Origin: Flavobacteriales bacterium
GTDB taxonomy: Bacteria; Bacteroidota; Bacteroidia; Flavobacteriales_D; Crocinitomicaceae
Direction: 5' to 3'
Assembly (NCBI GenBank): GCA_009926905.1
Contig: RFNX01000321.1
Span: forward strand, 1 to 7,257
Length of the DNA stretch: 7,257 bases
Positions within the stretch are counted from its first letter, which is position 1; each line of letters begins with the position of its first letter. Below are positions 1-6,530 of the stretch, piece after piece. A model generated the notes under the pieces. It was given only the letters and a program-made list of their open reading frames with translations. It did not search any database and was not told the origin of the DNA. The position numbers and the translations under genes are program-made.

Positions 1-741
1 TTGAACAATTGGTGTCAATTTATTCAAAGCATCAAACATTGCCTTTTTTGCAGCAACTTTATTCTCGTATAATTGATCGATTCCTTTTCGGTGAAACATG
101 TAATTGCACTCACGCAAAGGCTCAAATGCCGGTTGAAGGATATTTTCTACCATCCAATACCTATTTCTCTTTTTTTGATCAGTTGCATTCCAACCTGCAG
201 CACCAGAAACTTGAGCATTGGTTACAATTTGCTGTGCCTTTGAAAAATATTGTGAACCACCTTTTAAAGAGAAAGAATCGTAATCCATTCCCAAAACGAA
301 ATAAGCATAAAATGCTAAAATTGATGTCAGATTATCTTTGAATTGATTTTCATTGTAAAGTAAAACTGCATTTCTTGAAAATGAAAATGCTACATTCTCA
401 TCCTGAAAATTAAACAAAGGCGAATTATAGTTGGAATTAAATGCGGGACGATTGTATTGAATTTGAATATAACCTGTATAATTTCCAGTGCTAGGAATAG
501 TTTTAATTTGAATTTGAATGTTCAAATTAATGCGTTCTTCCGTTTTGAATTGATCTACAGTCCATTGCGTATTGTTCATAAAATCATACACACTTTGTTT
601 CATTTGTTTGATGATGTCTTGCTCTGTCGAACTGACTTCAACTTTGGCATCGGTTAGTACTGAAACTTGGCAATTGAATTCTTGCGCAAATAACTTAACT
701 AAACCTGAAAAAACTAAAATAAATGCTACTAAAAACTTCAT
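1..741 (-). CDS. porD: DUF4835 family protein, PorD-type (type IX secretion associated), C-terminus cut by window edge
   Basis: This reading frame is open from the ATG at 741-739 to base 1, giving 247 residues without a stop; the family is usually about 290-300 residues, so roughly 50 C-terminal residues lie outside. Residues 1-19 form a Sec signal peptide (short basic start, hydrophobic core, FAQ at the end), and mature sequence starts near Q20/E21 followed by FNC. Family landmarks I recognise are FMNNTQW (about 55-61), ERINLNI, RPAFNSNY, LAFYAYFVLGMDYDSFSLKGG, YF, and the N-R-Y-W segment that precedes FEPLRE. Some annotation schemes call this family PorD and link it to the type IX secretion system; no biochemical role is certain. 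The start overlaps the coaBC stop by 4 bases (ATGA), the usual arrangement between coaBC and recN in Flavobacteriales, so recN may follow outside the window. The family is firm; the symbol and role are less so. Confidence 0.85.
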   Translation of the reverse strand, partial: MKFLVAFILVFSGLVKLFAQEFNCQVSVLTDAKVEVSSTEQDIIKQMKQSVYDFMNNTQWTVDQFKTEERINLNIQIQIKTIPSTGNYTGYIQIQYNRPAFNSNYNSPLFNFQDENVAFSFSRNAVLLYNENQFKDNLTSILAFYAYFVLGMDYDSFSLKGGSQYFSKAQQIVTNAQVSGAAGWNATDQKKRNRYWMVENILQPAFEPLRECNYMFHRKGIDQLYENKVAAKKAMFDALNKLTPIVQ

Positions 742-1931
742 TTTATATTCATTATTGTTTCTATAATATCTTGAGCGACAGCTTTTTTTGATTTCAAATT
801 GAACTCAAATTTACCATTTTCTTTATCTAATATAGTAATTTTATTAGTATCAGATTGAAATCCTGCTCCATCATTTTCTAATGTGTTTAGGACAATCATG
901 TCTAATTTTTTGTTTGTTAATTTTAATAACGCATTTTCTTCCGCATTATTGGTTTCCAACGCAAATCCAATTACTTTTTGTGCCGAATTTCTATTTTCAG
1001 AAGCCCATTTCAGAATATCTGGATTTTTCACTAATTCTAAAGTCAGGTTTTCTTCCTTCTTTTTAATTTTTTGAATTGCAATTTCTTTTGGTCGATAATC
1101 CGCAACGGCTGCAGCAAAAATCCCAAAATGACACTCAGACCAGTTTTCCGAAACAGCTTTAAGCATTTCATCTGCAGAATTGACATGAATCAAAGTTAGA
1201 TTGGGGTGCGCCATTTGCAATTGAACAGGGCCAGTAATCAAAACAACATACATTCCTCTGTTTAGACACGATTCGGCTAAAGCAAATCCCATTTTTCCAC
1301 TGGAATGATTTCCAATAAAACGCACCGGATCAATCGCTTCATAAGTTGGACCAGCTGTAATTAAAACTGTTTGATTGCTTTTTGTAAGGTCTGAAAGGAA
1401 ATAATTTTCTGTAAATTGTGCGATCATTTCTGGTTCTTCCATTCTTCCTTCTCCTTCTAAACCACTTGCCAATTCACCACTTGTTGCAGGAACGACCAAA
1501 ACACCATCATGAATTAAAGTTTGAATATTTCGTTTGAAACTTGGATGTTGGTACATATCCAAATCCATTGCTGGACATATGATAGTTTTTGTTTTCAGTG
1601 AAAGATAGGTGGCAAGTAATAAATTGTCACACAATCCATTGGCCATTTTTGCAATGCTATTTGCTGTTGCTGGTGCGATTAGAAAAACATCTGCCCACAA
1701 AGCCAATTCAACGTGATTGGTCCAAACTCCTGTTTTTTTGTCCCAAAACTCTATTGCAACAGGATTTTGAGAAAGTGTTGCAACAACAAGAGGACTTATA
1801 AAATCAGAAGAGGCTGGAGTCATTATACATTTGACTTCAGCCCCTTTTTTCTTTAATATCCGAATGAGATACGCAATTTTGTAAGCTGCAATACCTCCTG
1901 TTATTCCGAGAAGGATGCGCTTTCCTTGCAT
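738..1931 (-). CDS. coaBC: Bifunctional phosphopantothenoylcysteine decarboxylase / phosphopantothenate-cysteine ligase
   Basis: This cytoplasmic 397-residue enzyme, of normal length for the fusion, carries out two consecutive steps of coenzyme A synthesis: it ligates cysteine to 4'-phosphopantothenate, then decarboxylates the product with FMN to 4'-phosphopantetheine. The N-terminal flavoprotein half (about 1-180) shows GGIAAYK at 12-18, the catalytic-type H73 in NHVEL, APATANSIAKMANG at 86-99, PAMDLDMY at 120-127 and the flap GELASGLEGEGRM at 152-164. The ligase half (about 186-397) shows TAGPTYEAIDPVR at 192-204, GNHSSGKMG at 207-215, AAAVADYRP at 273-281, the KIKKK lysines at 288-292, VKNPDIL at 301-307, GFALET at 322-327 and NDGAGF at 353-358. 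Two positions that are Asn125 and Cys158 in E. coli appear as D123 and S156. The ATG overlaps the rpoZ stop by one base (TAATG), and the stop overlaps the next start, so translation is probably coupled on both sides. Confidence 0.97.
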   Translation of the reverse strand: MQGKRILLGITGGIAAYKIAYLIRILKKKGAEVKCIMTPASSDFISPLVVATLSQNPVAIEFWDKKTGVWTNHVELALWADVFLIAPATANSIAKMANGLCDNLLLATYLSLKTKTIICPAMDLDMYQHPSFKRNIQTLIHDGVLVVPATSGELASGLEGEGRMEEPEMIAQFTENYFLSDLTKSNQTVLITAGPTYEAIDPVRFIGNHSSGKMGFALAESCLNRGMYVVLITGPVQLQMAHPNLTLIHVNSADEMLKAVSENWSECHFGIFAAAVADYRPKEIAIQKIKKKEENLTLELVKNPDILKWASENRNSAQKVIGFALETNNAEENALLKLTNKKLDMIVLNTLENDGAGFQSDTNKITILDKENGKFEFNLKSKKAVAQDIIETIMNIK

Positions 1932-2254
1932 TATGCTTGCTCTTCTGGTTTGCGCATATAAATTTTGTCATCCAACAATTCCTGAGTAGCAATTGCGGTT
2001 GCTTTTGGCATTCTTTCGTAATGCTTAGAAATTTCTATTTGCTCGCGGTTTTCAAAAACTTCTTCCAAGTTGTCTGTTGTCGTTGCAAATTCTTGCAATT
2101 TTTGAGTCAACTCTTCTTTCGTTTGCGCGCTGATTTGGTTAGCTCTTTTAGAAATTGCAACTAGAGATTGGTAGATGTTACCTGTTTTCTCTTCCAAGCG
2201 AATAGTGTCGCGAGTGATTGTTGATTTTTCAGCTGGTGTGTTTTTTTGGCTCAT
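1931..2254 (-). CDS. rpoZ: DNA-directed RNA polymerase subunit omega (Rpb6/omega family)
   Basis: This small protein of 107 residues matches the Bacteroidota version of the omega subunit, which helps assemble and stabilise RNA polymerase by clamping the beta-prime chain. The conserved core is GNIYQSLVAISKRANQI at 25-41, equivalent to the helix with LVxxAxxRAxQL in other omegas, and KATAIATQELLDDKI at 84-98, equivalent to the K-x-x-x-IA-x-x-E-I segment. Residues 44-80 are a charged, probably helical region rich in E, Q and K. No signal peptide or membrane segment is present. The ATG at 2254-2252 is preceded by A-rich sequence without a Shine-Dalgarno motif, 11 bases after the bamD stop. Position between bamD and coaBC agrees with the order I recall from other Flavobacteriales. 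Low-similarity family, but context and core motifs make it secure. Confidence 0.9.
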   Translation of the reverse strand: MSQKNTPAEKSTITRDTIRLEEKTGNIYQSLVAISKRANQISAQTKEELTQKLQEFATTTDNLEEVFENREQIEISKHYERMPKATAIATQELLDDKIYMRKPEEQA

Positions 2255-2265
2255 TTTTAAGCTTA

Positions 2266-3069
2266 TTATTCTGTTTTATTATTTCGTTGTTGTTCCAAAG
2301 ATTTTGTAAATCCTTCTAATTCTTTCAAGTATGTTGAATTAGGATAGAGGAGTGCAAAGTTACTGAATCTTTCAATAGTTTGATCGATTCGTTCTATTTT
2401 TTTACTTGAAATACTGTTTAGAGCTAGTTGGTGTGAATTTTTAACCAAAATATAATAAGCTTCCTCAAAGTATTTTGATTTCGAATATTTCTCTATGAAG
2501 ATTTCTGCAGAAGTAACTGCTGCTCTATAATTTTCAGTTTTTGCATACAACTTTACTTGTTCAAAATCTTTCTTTTCAATTTTAAATCTCAGATTATCAA
2601 TAACATGATTACATGAATCTATTAATTTTGAATTAGGATATCTGTCAACAAATCCTTGAATACTTGTAATGGCTTGTTCTGTTTCAGTTTGGTCTAATGA
2701 AAATTCAGGTGAATTTTTAACATTACTTAAAGCCATTAAAAAGTAAGCTTCTTCTGTTTTAGAACTGAAAGGAAAACGTTGCACAAATGAACTAAAATAA
2801 TAGCCTGACATATAAAAATCTTCAATTTCGTAGTAGCTTTTTGCTAATCGATAGTAAGATAATTCGCCTTCTCCGGATTTTGGTGAATGCTGGTAAATTT
2901 GTTCGTACAAAACGATGCAGCGATCAAATTCTTTATCGTCAAAAAGTGAGTTGGCCTTATTGAATTTTTTTTGATAGTCGTCACCTTTTATGATTTGATT
3001 GTAATCATTACAAGCAACTGATATTAGTAACACTATAAGTAGTGCAATATATTTGAATTGTTTTTTCAT
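2266..3069 (-). CDS. bamD: Outer membrane protein assembly factor BamD (TPR lipoprotein)
   Basis: This 267-residue lipoprotein is the predicted BamD component of the beta-barrel assembly machine, anchored in the inner leaflet of the outer membrane and facing the periplasm. A lipoprotein signal ends in SVAC with the lipidated cysteine at 20. The rest is helical TPR-like repeats: about 33-63 (FNKANSLFDDKEFDRCIVLY), 69-102 (LSYYRLAKSYYEIEDF through FVQRFPFS), 105-146 (with FVDRYPNSK), 163-197 (with FIEKYSKSK) and 200-245 (ending LLYPNS). The recurring F-x-x-x-(Y/F)-P/S-x-S-x-(K/Y) ends of repeats are typical of BamD/YfiO. Length is close to the family's usual 240-280. It starts one base after the stop of the M23 peptidase gene, behind an A-rich leader with no Shine-Dalgarno motif, so coupling with that gene is likely. 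Confidence 0.93.
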   Translation of the reverse strand: MKKQFKYIALLIVLLISVACNDYNQIIKGDDYQKKFNKANSLFDDKEFDRCIVLYEQIYQHSPKSGEGELSYYRLAKSYYEIEDFYMSGYYFSSFVQRFPFSSKTEEAYFLMALSNVKNSPEFSLDQTETEQAITSIQGFVDRYPNSKLIDSCNHVIDNLRFKIEKKDFEQVKLYAKTENYRAAVTSAEIFIEKYSKSKYFEEAYYILVKNSHQLALNSISSKKIERIDQTIERFSNFALLYPNSTYLKELEGFTKSLEQQRNNKTE

Positions 3070-3070
3070 T

Positions 3071-4081
3071 TTATTTTATTCTTAAACTTCTACCAACTTG
3101 TAAAATAGTAGTTGGTTTTATTCCATTTAATTGACATATTTTTGAAACTGTTGTATTGTTTCTGTCGGCGATTTCAATTAATGTATCTCCTGACCGAACG
3201 CGGTAGAATTTAGTTTGTTGTGTTCGTACAACAACTGGTTTTATAATTTTTTCTTCTACAACTGTTCCATTTTCAGGATTCGTAGTTTCTGTTGGATGTA
3301 AATCGTCTGGATGTACCTCAAAGAAATCTGTTGGTTTTGCTCCCGGTCTGAATAAAGCTTTATGTACAAAAAGATTTTCGTTTTTTAATTCCTTTTTCTC
3401 AAAATTAATGACTTCTTCAGGATTCAAAGGCGCGTCATAAAAACGTACTTCAAAGTGTAAATGTGGACCAAATGAACGCCCTGTATTCCCACCTAAACCA
3501 ATTATTTCGCCTGCCGCCACGTCCTGATCAGGGAAAACAAGTATTCTGCTTAAATGTGCGTAAAATGTTTCTAAACCATTGTAGTGGCGAATAACAACCA
3601 AATTGCCAAATCCACCTTCATTAAATTTTGCGTAACGTACTTTTCCTGCCCAAGCTGCTTTAACATCATCGCCAATGTCTAAATCAAGATCGATTCCATT
3701 GTGATTTCTACCACTTCTTGGACCGTAGCGAGAGGTGACAATTCCAGGAACTGGCATATTAAATTCGGCGTGTTCTTCGTCGTTTAAGCAAAGCCAAATT
3801 GTATCATTTAACTTGGATAAGTCATTGTTTCTGCTCGAAAAACAAACTTCATTGTTCCATGATAACGAATAGGGGATCGTTTGTTCTTGAGTCATTATTT
3901 TGTGAACCCGAGGATTCATAACGCCATCAAAAACATTTGTTTTTAACAAAGCCCAAGTTTTGTTTGAGTAGATTATCATTCTACCAAACTCAGTATCGAC
4001 TGTATCTAACGCTTTTTGAGCCTCAGTTTGAAGCGGAAGTAATAGAAAAAAGAAGAAAAGATATTTGATTAACTTGCGCAC
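3071..4081 (-). CDS. Secreted M23 family metallopeptidase with C-terminal LysM domain
   Basis: The product (336 residues) is a predicted periplasmic peptidoglycan endopeptidase. Residues 1-21 form a Sec signal peptide (basic start, FFFFLLLPL core, cleavage probable after TEA). Residues 24-105 are a lineage-specific region I cannot assign. The LytM/M23 domain covers about 110-228 and keeps the zinc ligands: H127 and D131 (HNGID), and H207-L-H209, with H176 (YAHLS) as the further active-site histidine, so it should be catalytically competent. A proline- and charge-containing linker (about 245-290) leads to one LysM domain at 292-335 (YRVRSGDTL ... VGRSLRI), which binds N-acetylglucosamine-containing glycans such as peptidoglycan. 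The start is GTG: an in-frame TAA stands two codons upstream and no ATG precedes the signal peptide. It follows a 36-base gap, the largest in the window, and ends one base before bamD. No gene symbol is justified; cleavage specificity cannot be read from sequence. Confidence 0.93.
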   Translation of the reverse strand: MRKLIKYLFFFFLLLPLQTEAQKALDTVDTEFGRMIIYSNKTWALLKTNVFDGVMNPRVHKIMTQEQTIPYSLSWNNEVCFSSRNNDLSKLNDTIWLCLNDEEHAEFNMPVPGIVTSRYGPRSGRNHNGIDLDLDIGDDVKAAWAGKVRYAKFNEGGFGNLVVIRHYNGLETFYAHLSRILVFPDQDVAAGEIIGLGGNTGRSFGPHLHFEVRFYDAPLNPEEVINFEKKELKNENLFVHKALFRPGAKPTDFFEVHPDDLHPTETTNPENGTVVEEKIIKPVVVRTQQTKFYRVRSGDTLIEIADRNNTTVSKICQLNGIKPTTILQVGRSLRIK

Positions 4082-4098
4082 CTTTTATTTTAGGATTC

Positions 4099-4106
4099 CA
4101 AATATA
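4099..4106 (-). promoter_or_regulatory. Possible internal promoter -7 element (TATATTTG) before the M23 peptidase gene
   Basis: Read on the minus strand the eight bases are TATATTTG, an exact match to the Bacteroidota -7 consensus TAnnTTTG. They sit 17 bases before the GTG start, in the only intergenic gap above 11 bases. No convincing TTG/TTTG -33 box lies at the usual distance of about 20 bases; the nearest TTG of the right orientation (4137-4135) is 28 bases upstream. Such octamers are common by chance in AT-rich DNA, so this is a weak call. Confidence 0.25.
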
Positions 4107-4117
4107 GTCAATTATCC

Positions 4118-5011
4118 TTAAATAGCCCGAACGTCAACGATTTCAATGTTAAACAAAACTGTTTCATTTGGCTTGATAAGATTGGCGTAACCCCTGCTAC
4201 CATAAGCTTGTGGACTTTCAAGTAGCACTAAATAGCGTTCGCCTTTTTTAGCATTTTTAAGAATTTTTCGCAAACCCGGTACGATTGATTTTTGTCCAGG
4301 AATATATTTTATTGGGAAATTCGACATATACGTGTTCATTACGGATGCTTTTGACTCCGTTGAAACGATAGCATGGAATGAAATTTCTTTATCTGGAATT
4401 GCTTGCTCTGAACCTTTATCTGCATCTTTTATTTTCCATGAAGTGATACCGTTATCTTTCATTCCTGGAGCCACAACAGCATACAATTTAGCAAATAGCC
4501 AATTGGGAGAATCTGGCGGAATAACGCCATTTATTCCTTTTTTCCCAAAAGCCAATTCAGAAGGAATTTCAACTTTTACAAAATCGCCAATATTTAGGTA
4601 CTCAAAAGAAGCGTCCCAACCTTGTGTTTGCATGTTGTAACCAACAATAAAAGGAATGGCAGGAAGATTTAATTTATTGTTTCCGTCAACAATTTTCCCA
4701 TCAGGTAAAGACAAACGATATTCCATCAAAACCATGTCGCCTTTTTTGATCTTTTGACCATTTCCTTCCACCAACCATTTAATTAGAATTCCATTGTCTA
4801 AGGTTTTAGTTTTTTCAATCTTACCTTTTTCAAAATCCTTTAAATTGGTTTTTGCTGCCGTGAAACTTGTATCTACTTCACTTTTTTTATTCTTTTTTTT
4901 CTCCTTGTTTTTTGCCTGAGGAGCGGTCACTTTTTTATGTGGCTTTTTTCCAAAATCACAAGAGAAAACAAGTAGCGAAATCGCTAGAGGAAGGACGTAA
5001 ATTAATTTCAT
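4118..5011 (-). CDS. Lipoprotein with two tandem FKBP-type peptidyl-prolyl isomerase-like domains
   Basis: This 297-residue predicted lipoprotein has a signal ending LVFSC, with lipidated C18. Residues 22-44 are a strongly basic linker (11 of 23 are lysine). The first FKBP domain covers about 68-182: YRLSLPDGKIVDG (98-110), QTQGWDASFEYLNIGDFVKVEIP (128-150), LAFGKKG (153-159) and GVIPPDSP (162-169). It retains the equivalents of FKBP12 Asp37 (D109) and Trp59 (W132), with F155 replacing Tyr82. The second, about 205-295, is recognisable from IPGQKSIVPGLRKIL (237-251), GERYLVLLESPQAYGSRGYANLIKPN and LFNIEIVDV, but has leucine at the Trp59 position and no clear Asp37. The first domain may therefore isomerise proline bonds while the second may act as a chaperone or binding module; that is inference. 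It overlaps the GldI-like gene by ATGA, and in Flavobacteriales such a gene commonly accompanies gldI. Confidence 0.88.
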   Translation of the reverse strand: MKLIYVLPLAISLLVFSCDFGKKPHKKVTAPQAKNKEKKKNKKSEVDTSFTAAKTNLKDFEKGKIEKTKTLDNGILIKWLVEGNGQKIKKGDMVLMEYRLSLPDGKIVDGNNKLNLPAIPFIVGYNMQTQGWDASFEYLNIGDFVKVEIPSELAFGKKGINGVIPPDSPNWLFAKLYAVVAPGMKDNGITSWKIKDADKGSEQAIPDKEISFHAIVSTESKASVMNTYMSNFPIKYIPGQKSIVPGLRKILKNAKKGERYLVLLESPQAYGSRGYANLIKPNETVLFNIEIVDVRAI

Positions 5012-5532
5012 TTCAGATTGATAAGTTCTAAATCTATGTATAATACTGCTAGTGGTGGGATGGTTTCTCTGTCGCCCAACAGTCCGTGTCCAAGGTAACT
5101 TGGTAGAATTAATTTGGCTTTGTCTCCCACTTTCATCAATTTCAAAGCTTCGTGAATCCCTGATTCTTTCTCACTTTTATCGATTGCAAAGGATTCGGTT
5201 TGTTCTTTTTCAGTTTCATAGCACAGCCGTCCGTCCAATGTTTCAACTTTCACACGAATCGTTGCTGTTTGCCCCGTTTTTGCCAAAGGTCCTACTGTGC
5301 CTTCCTGATATATCATGTAACGCAATCCTGAATCTGTTAATTTCATTTTCAAACTACTGAAGTGCGCTAAAAACAAATTGATTTGGATTTGTTCACGTTC
5401 ATTAATTTCTTGATTGTAATCAACGGAATGGTTGTCACTCCATTCGTGTTTTTCAATTTTTTTACGTTCACCTCGACAAGCTGTCAAACTGAGAAAAACG
5501 ATTACAAAAAATGAAATATTTTTTAGTTTCAT
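5008..5532 (-). CDS. gldI: GldI-like FKBP-type lipoprotein (gliding / type IX secretion associated)
   Basis: This 174-residue lipoprotein has a signal ending LTAC with lipidated C19, a charged helical segment (about 22-65), a short DSGLRYMIYQEG strand region (67-78), then an FKBP fold to the C-terminus: GQTATIRVKVETLDGRLCYET (87-107), SGIHEALKLMKVGDKAKLILPSYLGHGLLGD (124-154), TIPP (157-160) and VLYIDLELINL. The combination of lipoprotein signal, N-terminal helix and GI-x-E-x-LKLM followed by LxPS-x-x-GxG resembles GldI, a lipoprotein needed for gliding in Flavobacterium johnsoniae. The usual active-site Trp59 is isoleucine (I126) and Tyr82 is histidine (H149), so isomerase activity is doubtful. 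It sits between an NrnA-like gene and a second FKBP lipoprotein gene, a context I associate with gldI, and overlaps both neighbours by ATGA. It could instead be a generic periplasmic FKBP; gldI as a symbol is tentative, since motility of the host is unknown. Confidence 0.72.
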   Translation of the reverse strand: MKLKNISFFVIVFLSLTACRGERKKIEKHEWSDNHSVDYNQEINEREQIQINLFLAHFSSLKMKLTDSGLRYMIYQEGTVGPLAKTGQTATIRVKVETLDGRLCYETEKEQTESFAIDKSEKESGIHEALKLMKVGDKAKLILPSYLGHGLLGDRETIPPLAVLYIDLELINLK

Positions 5533-6521
5533 GGAATTAATTCCTCTACTAACGATTTGAACTTACTTAAAGTTACATCTAAAGACTCATAACTTACACC
5601 ACCAGCCGCATATTTATGTCCACCGCCTTCAAAATGACGGTTCAAAAATTCATTTACAAAATAATCACCTTTTGAACGGAATGAAATTTTAATGTTGTCT
5701 TTGTCTTCTTTAAAAAATGCTGCAATTGAAATTCCTTCAATGGAAAGTATTGTATTTACCAAACCTTCAGTATCTCCTTTTTGATAATTGAATCGCTCCA
5801 ATTCTTCTTTTGTCAAAGAAATAAATCCAATTGGCAAACCAGAAATAATTTCCAATTTTTCAGCAATAGCATATCCTCTCAAACGCAGACGATCCATCGT
5901 ATTTACATCGTAAATTGCTTCGTGAATTTTGTAATGTTCCACTCCAATTTCTATCAAATGTGCCAATGTTAAATGTGTTTGTTTGTCAACGGAAGGAAAG
6001 CGGAAAGAACCAGTATCAGTCAAAATTCCAAGGTAAATACCAATTCCACAAGCAACATTCAAATGTTCCATTAAACCAAGTTCGTCGATGCAAGCATAAA
6101 CCAATTGTGCCGTTGAACAGACTTCAGGTCTTGAAATCATTAATTCACAAAAATGATCTGGATTTGGGTGGTGATCTATCATCACTTTTGGACCTTCAAA
6201 AAGACCAAAAATGACTTCCATATTTTTTCCAACGCGTCCCGAACCATTGTAATCCAAACAAAAAAGTACTTCGTGTTGATTGATTGTTGCTAATGCTTGT
6301 TCCGTTTCAAGATCAAAGATTCGGTAATCTAAGTTAGCTAGAAAGGGGAGGAGCGAAGCTGTTGGTTCGTCTGGTAGTAACAGAAATGGCTTTTTACCAA
6401 TTGCTTTTAAAAATTCATACCAAGCAACAGAACTCCCGATAGCGTCACCATCGGGAGATTTATGTGTTGTTATTAAAAAATTTGTGTTTTGCTCAAGAAG
6501 CGACTTTAACTGATTTATCAT
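5529..6521 (-). CDS. nrnA: DHH/DHHA1 family phosphoesterase, NrnA-like (oligoribonuclease / pAp phosphatase)
   Basis: This 330-residue cytoplasmic enzyme is the usual length for NrnA, which degrades 2-5 nucleotide RNAs (nanoRNA) and, in characterised members, removes the 3' phosphate from pAp left by sulfur assimilation. The DHH domain (about 1-200) has all metal-binding motifs: THKSPDGDAIGS with H20, D24 and D26; LDYNGSGRVG with D90; the DHH signature at 116-118 (IDHHPNPD); and ILTDTGSFRF with D169. The DHHA1 substrate-binding domain (about 225-328) contains ISFRSKG with R282 and the GGGH signature at 299-302 followed by KYAAGG. No key residue is missing. The ATG lies 9 bases after the stop of the upstream oxidoreductase gene without a Shine-Dalgarno motif, and its stop overlaps the GldI-like start by ATGA. 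Which of the two activities, or a cyclic-dinucleotide-related one, is physiological here cannot be decided from sequence. Confidence 0.92.
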   Translation of the reverse strand: MINQLKSLLEQNTNFLITTHKSPDGDAIGSSVAWYEFLKAIGKKPFLLLPDEPTASLLPFLANLDYRIFDLETEQALATINQHEVLFCLDYNGSGRVGKNMEVIFGLFEGPKVMIDHHPNPDHFCELMISRPEVCSTAQLVYACIDELGLMEHLNVACGIGIYLGILTDTGSFRFPSVDKQTHLTLAHLIEIGVEHYKIHEAIYDVNTMDRLRLRGYAIAEKLEIISGLPIGFISLTKEELERFNYQKGDTEGLVNTILSIEGISIAAFFKEDKDNIKISFRSKGDYFVNEFLNRHFEGGGHKYAAGGVSYESLDVTLSKFKSLVEELIP

Positions 6522-6530
6522 GCGACAAAA

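Noticed and set aside
9..341. Plus-strand frame of 110 codons at the left edge
   Set aside because: It lies antisense to the DUF4835/PorD-type gene, whose frame is open, family-recognisable and overlaps coaBC by ATGA. The plus-strand product has no recognisable domain.
806..813. TAAATTTG on the minus strand inside the coaBC 3' end, a possible promoter for the DUF4835 gene
   Set aside because: No -33 element is present, the match lies in coding sequence, and the ATGA overlap already explains expression by coupling.
4091..4118. Possible hairpin AGGAT ... ATCCT in the gap before the M23 gene
   Set aside because: The stem is only five AT-biased pairs with a loop of about 17 bases and no following T run on the transcribed strand, so it is not a credible terminator.
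4332..5360. Two plus-strand frames of 102 codons each (4332-4640 and 5052-5360)
   Set aside because: Both are fully antisense to the FKBP lipoprotein genes and show no domain, signal peptide or plausible start context; they are shadows of coding sequence.
5533..5544. Perfect 12-base palindrome GGAATTAATTCC directly before the GldI-like start codon
   Set aside because: It encodes the last codons of nrnA. Twelve-base palindromes are expected by chance in a few kilobases of AT-rich DNA, and there is no second copy or operator context.
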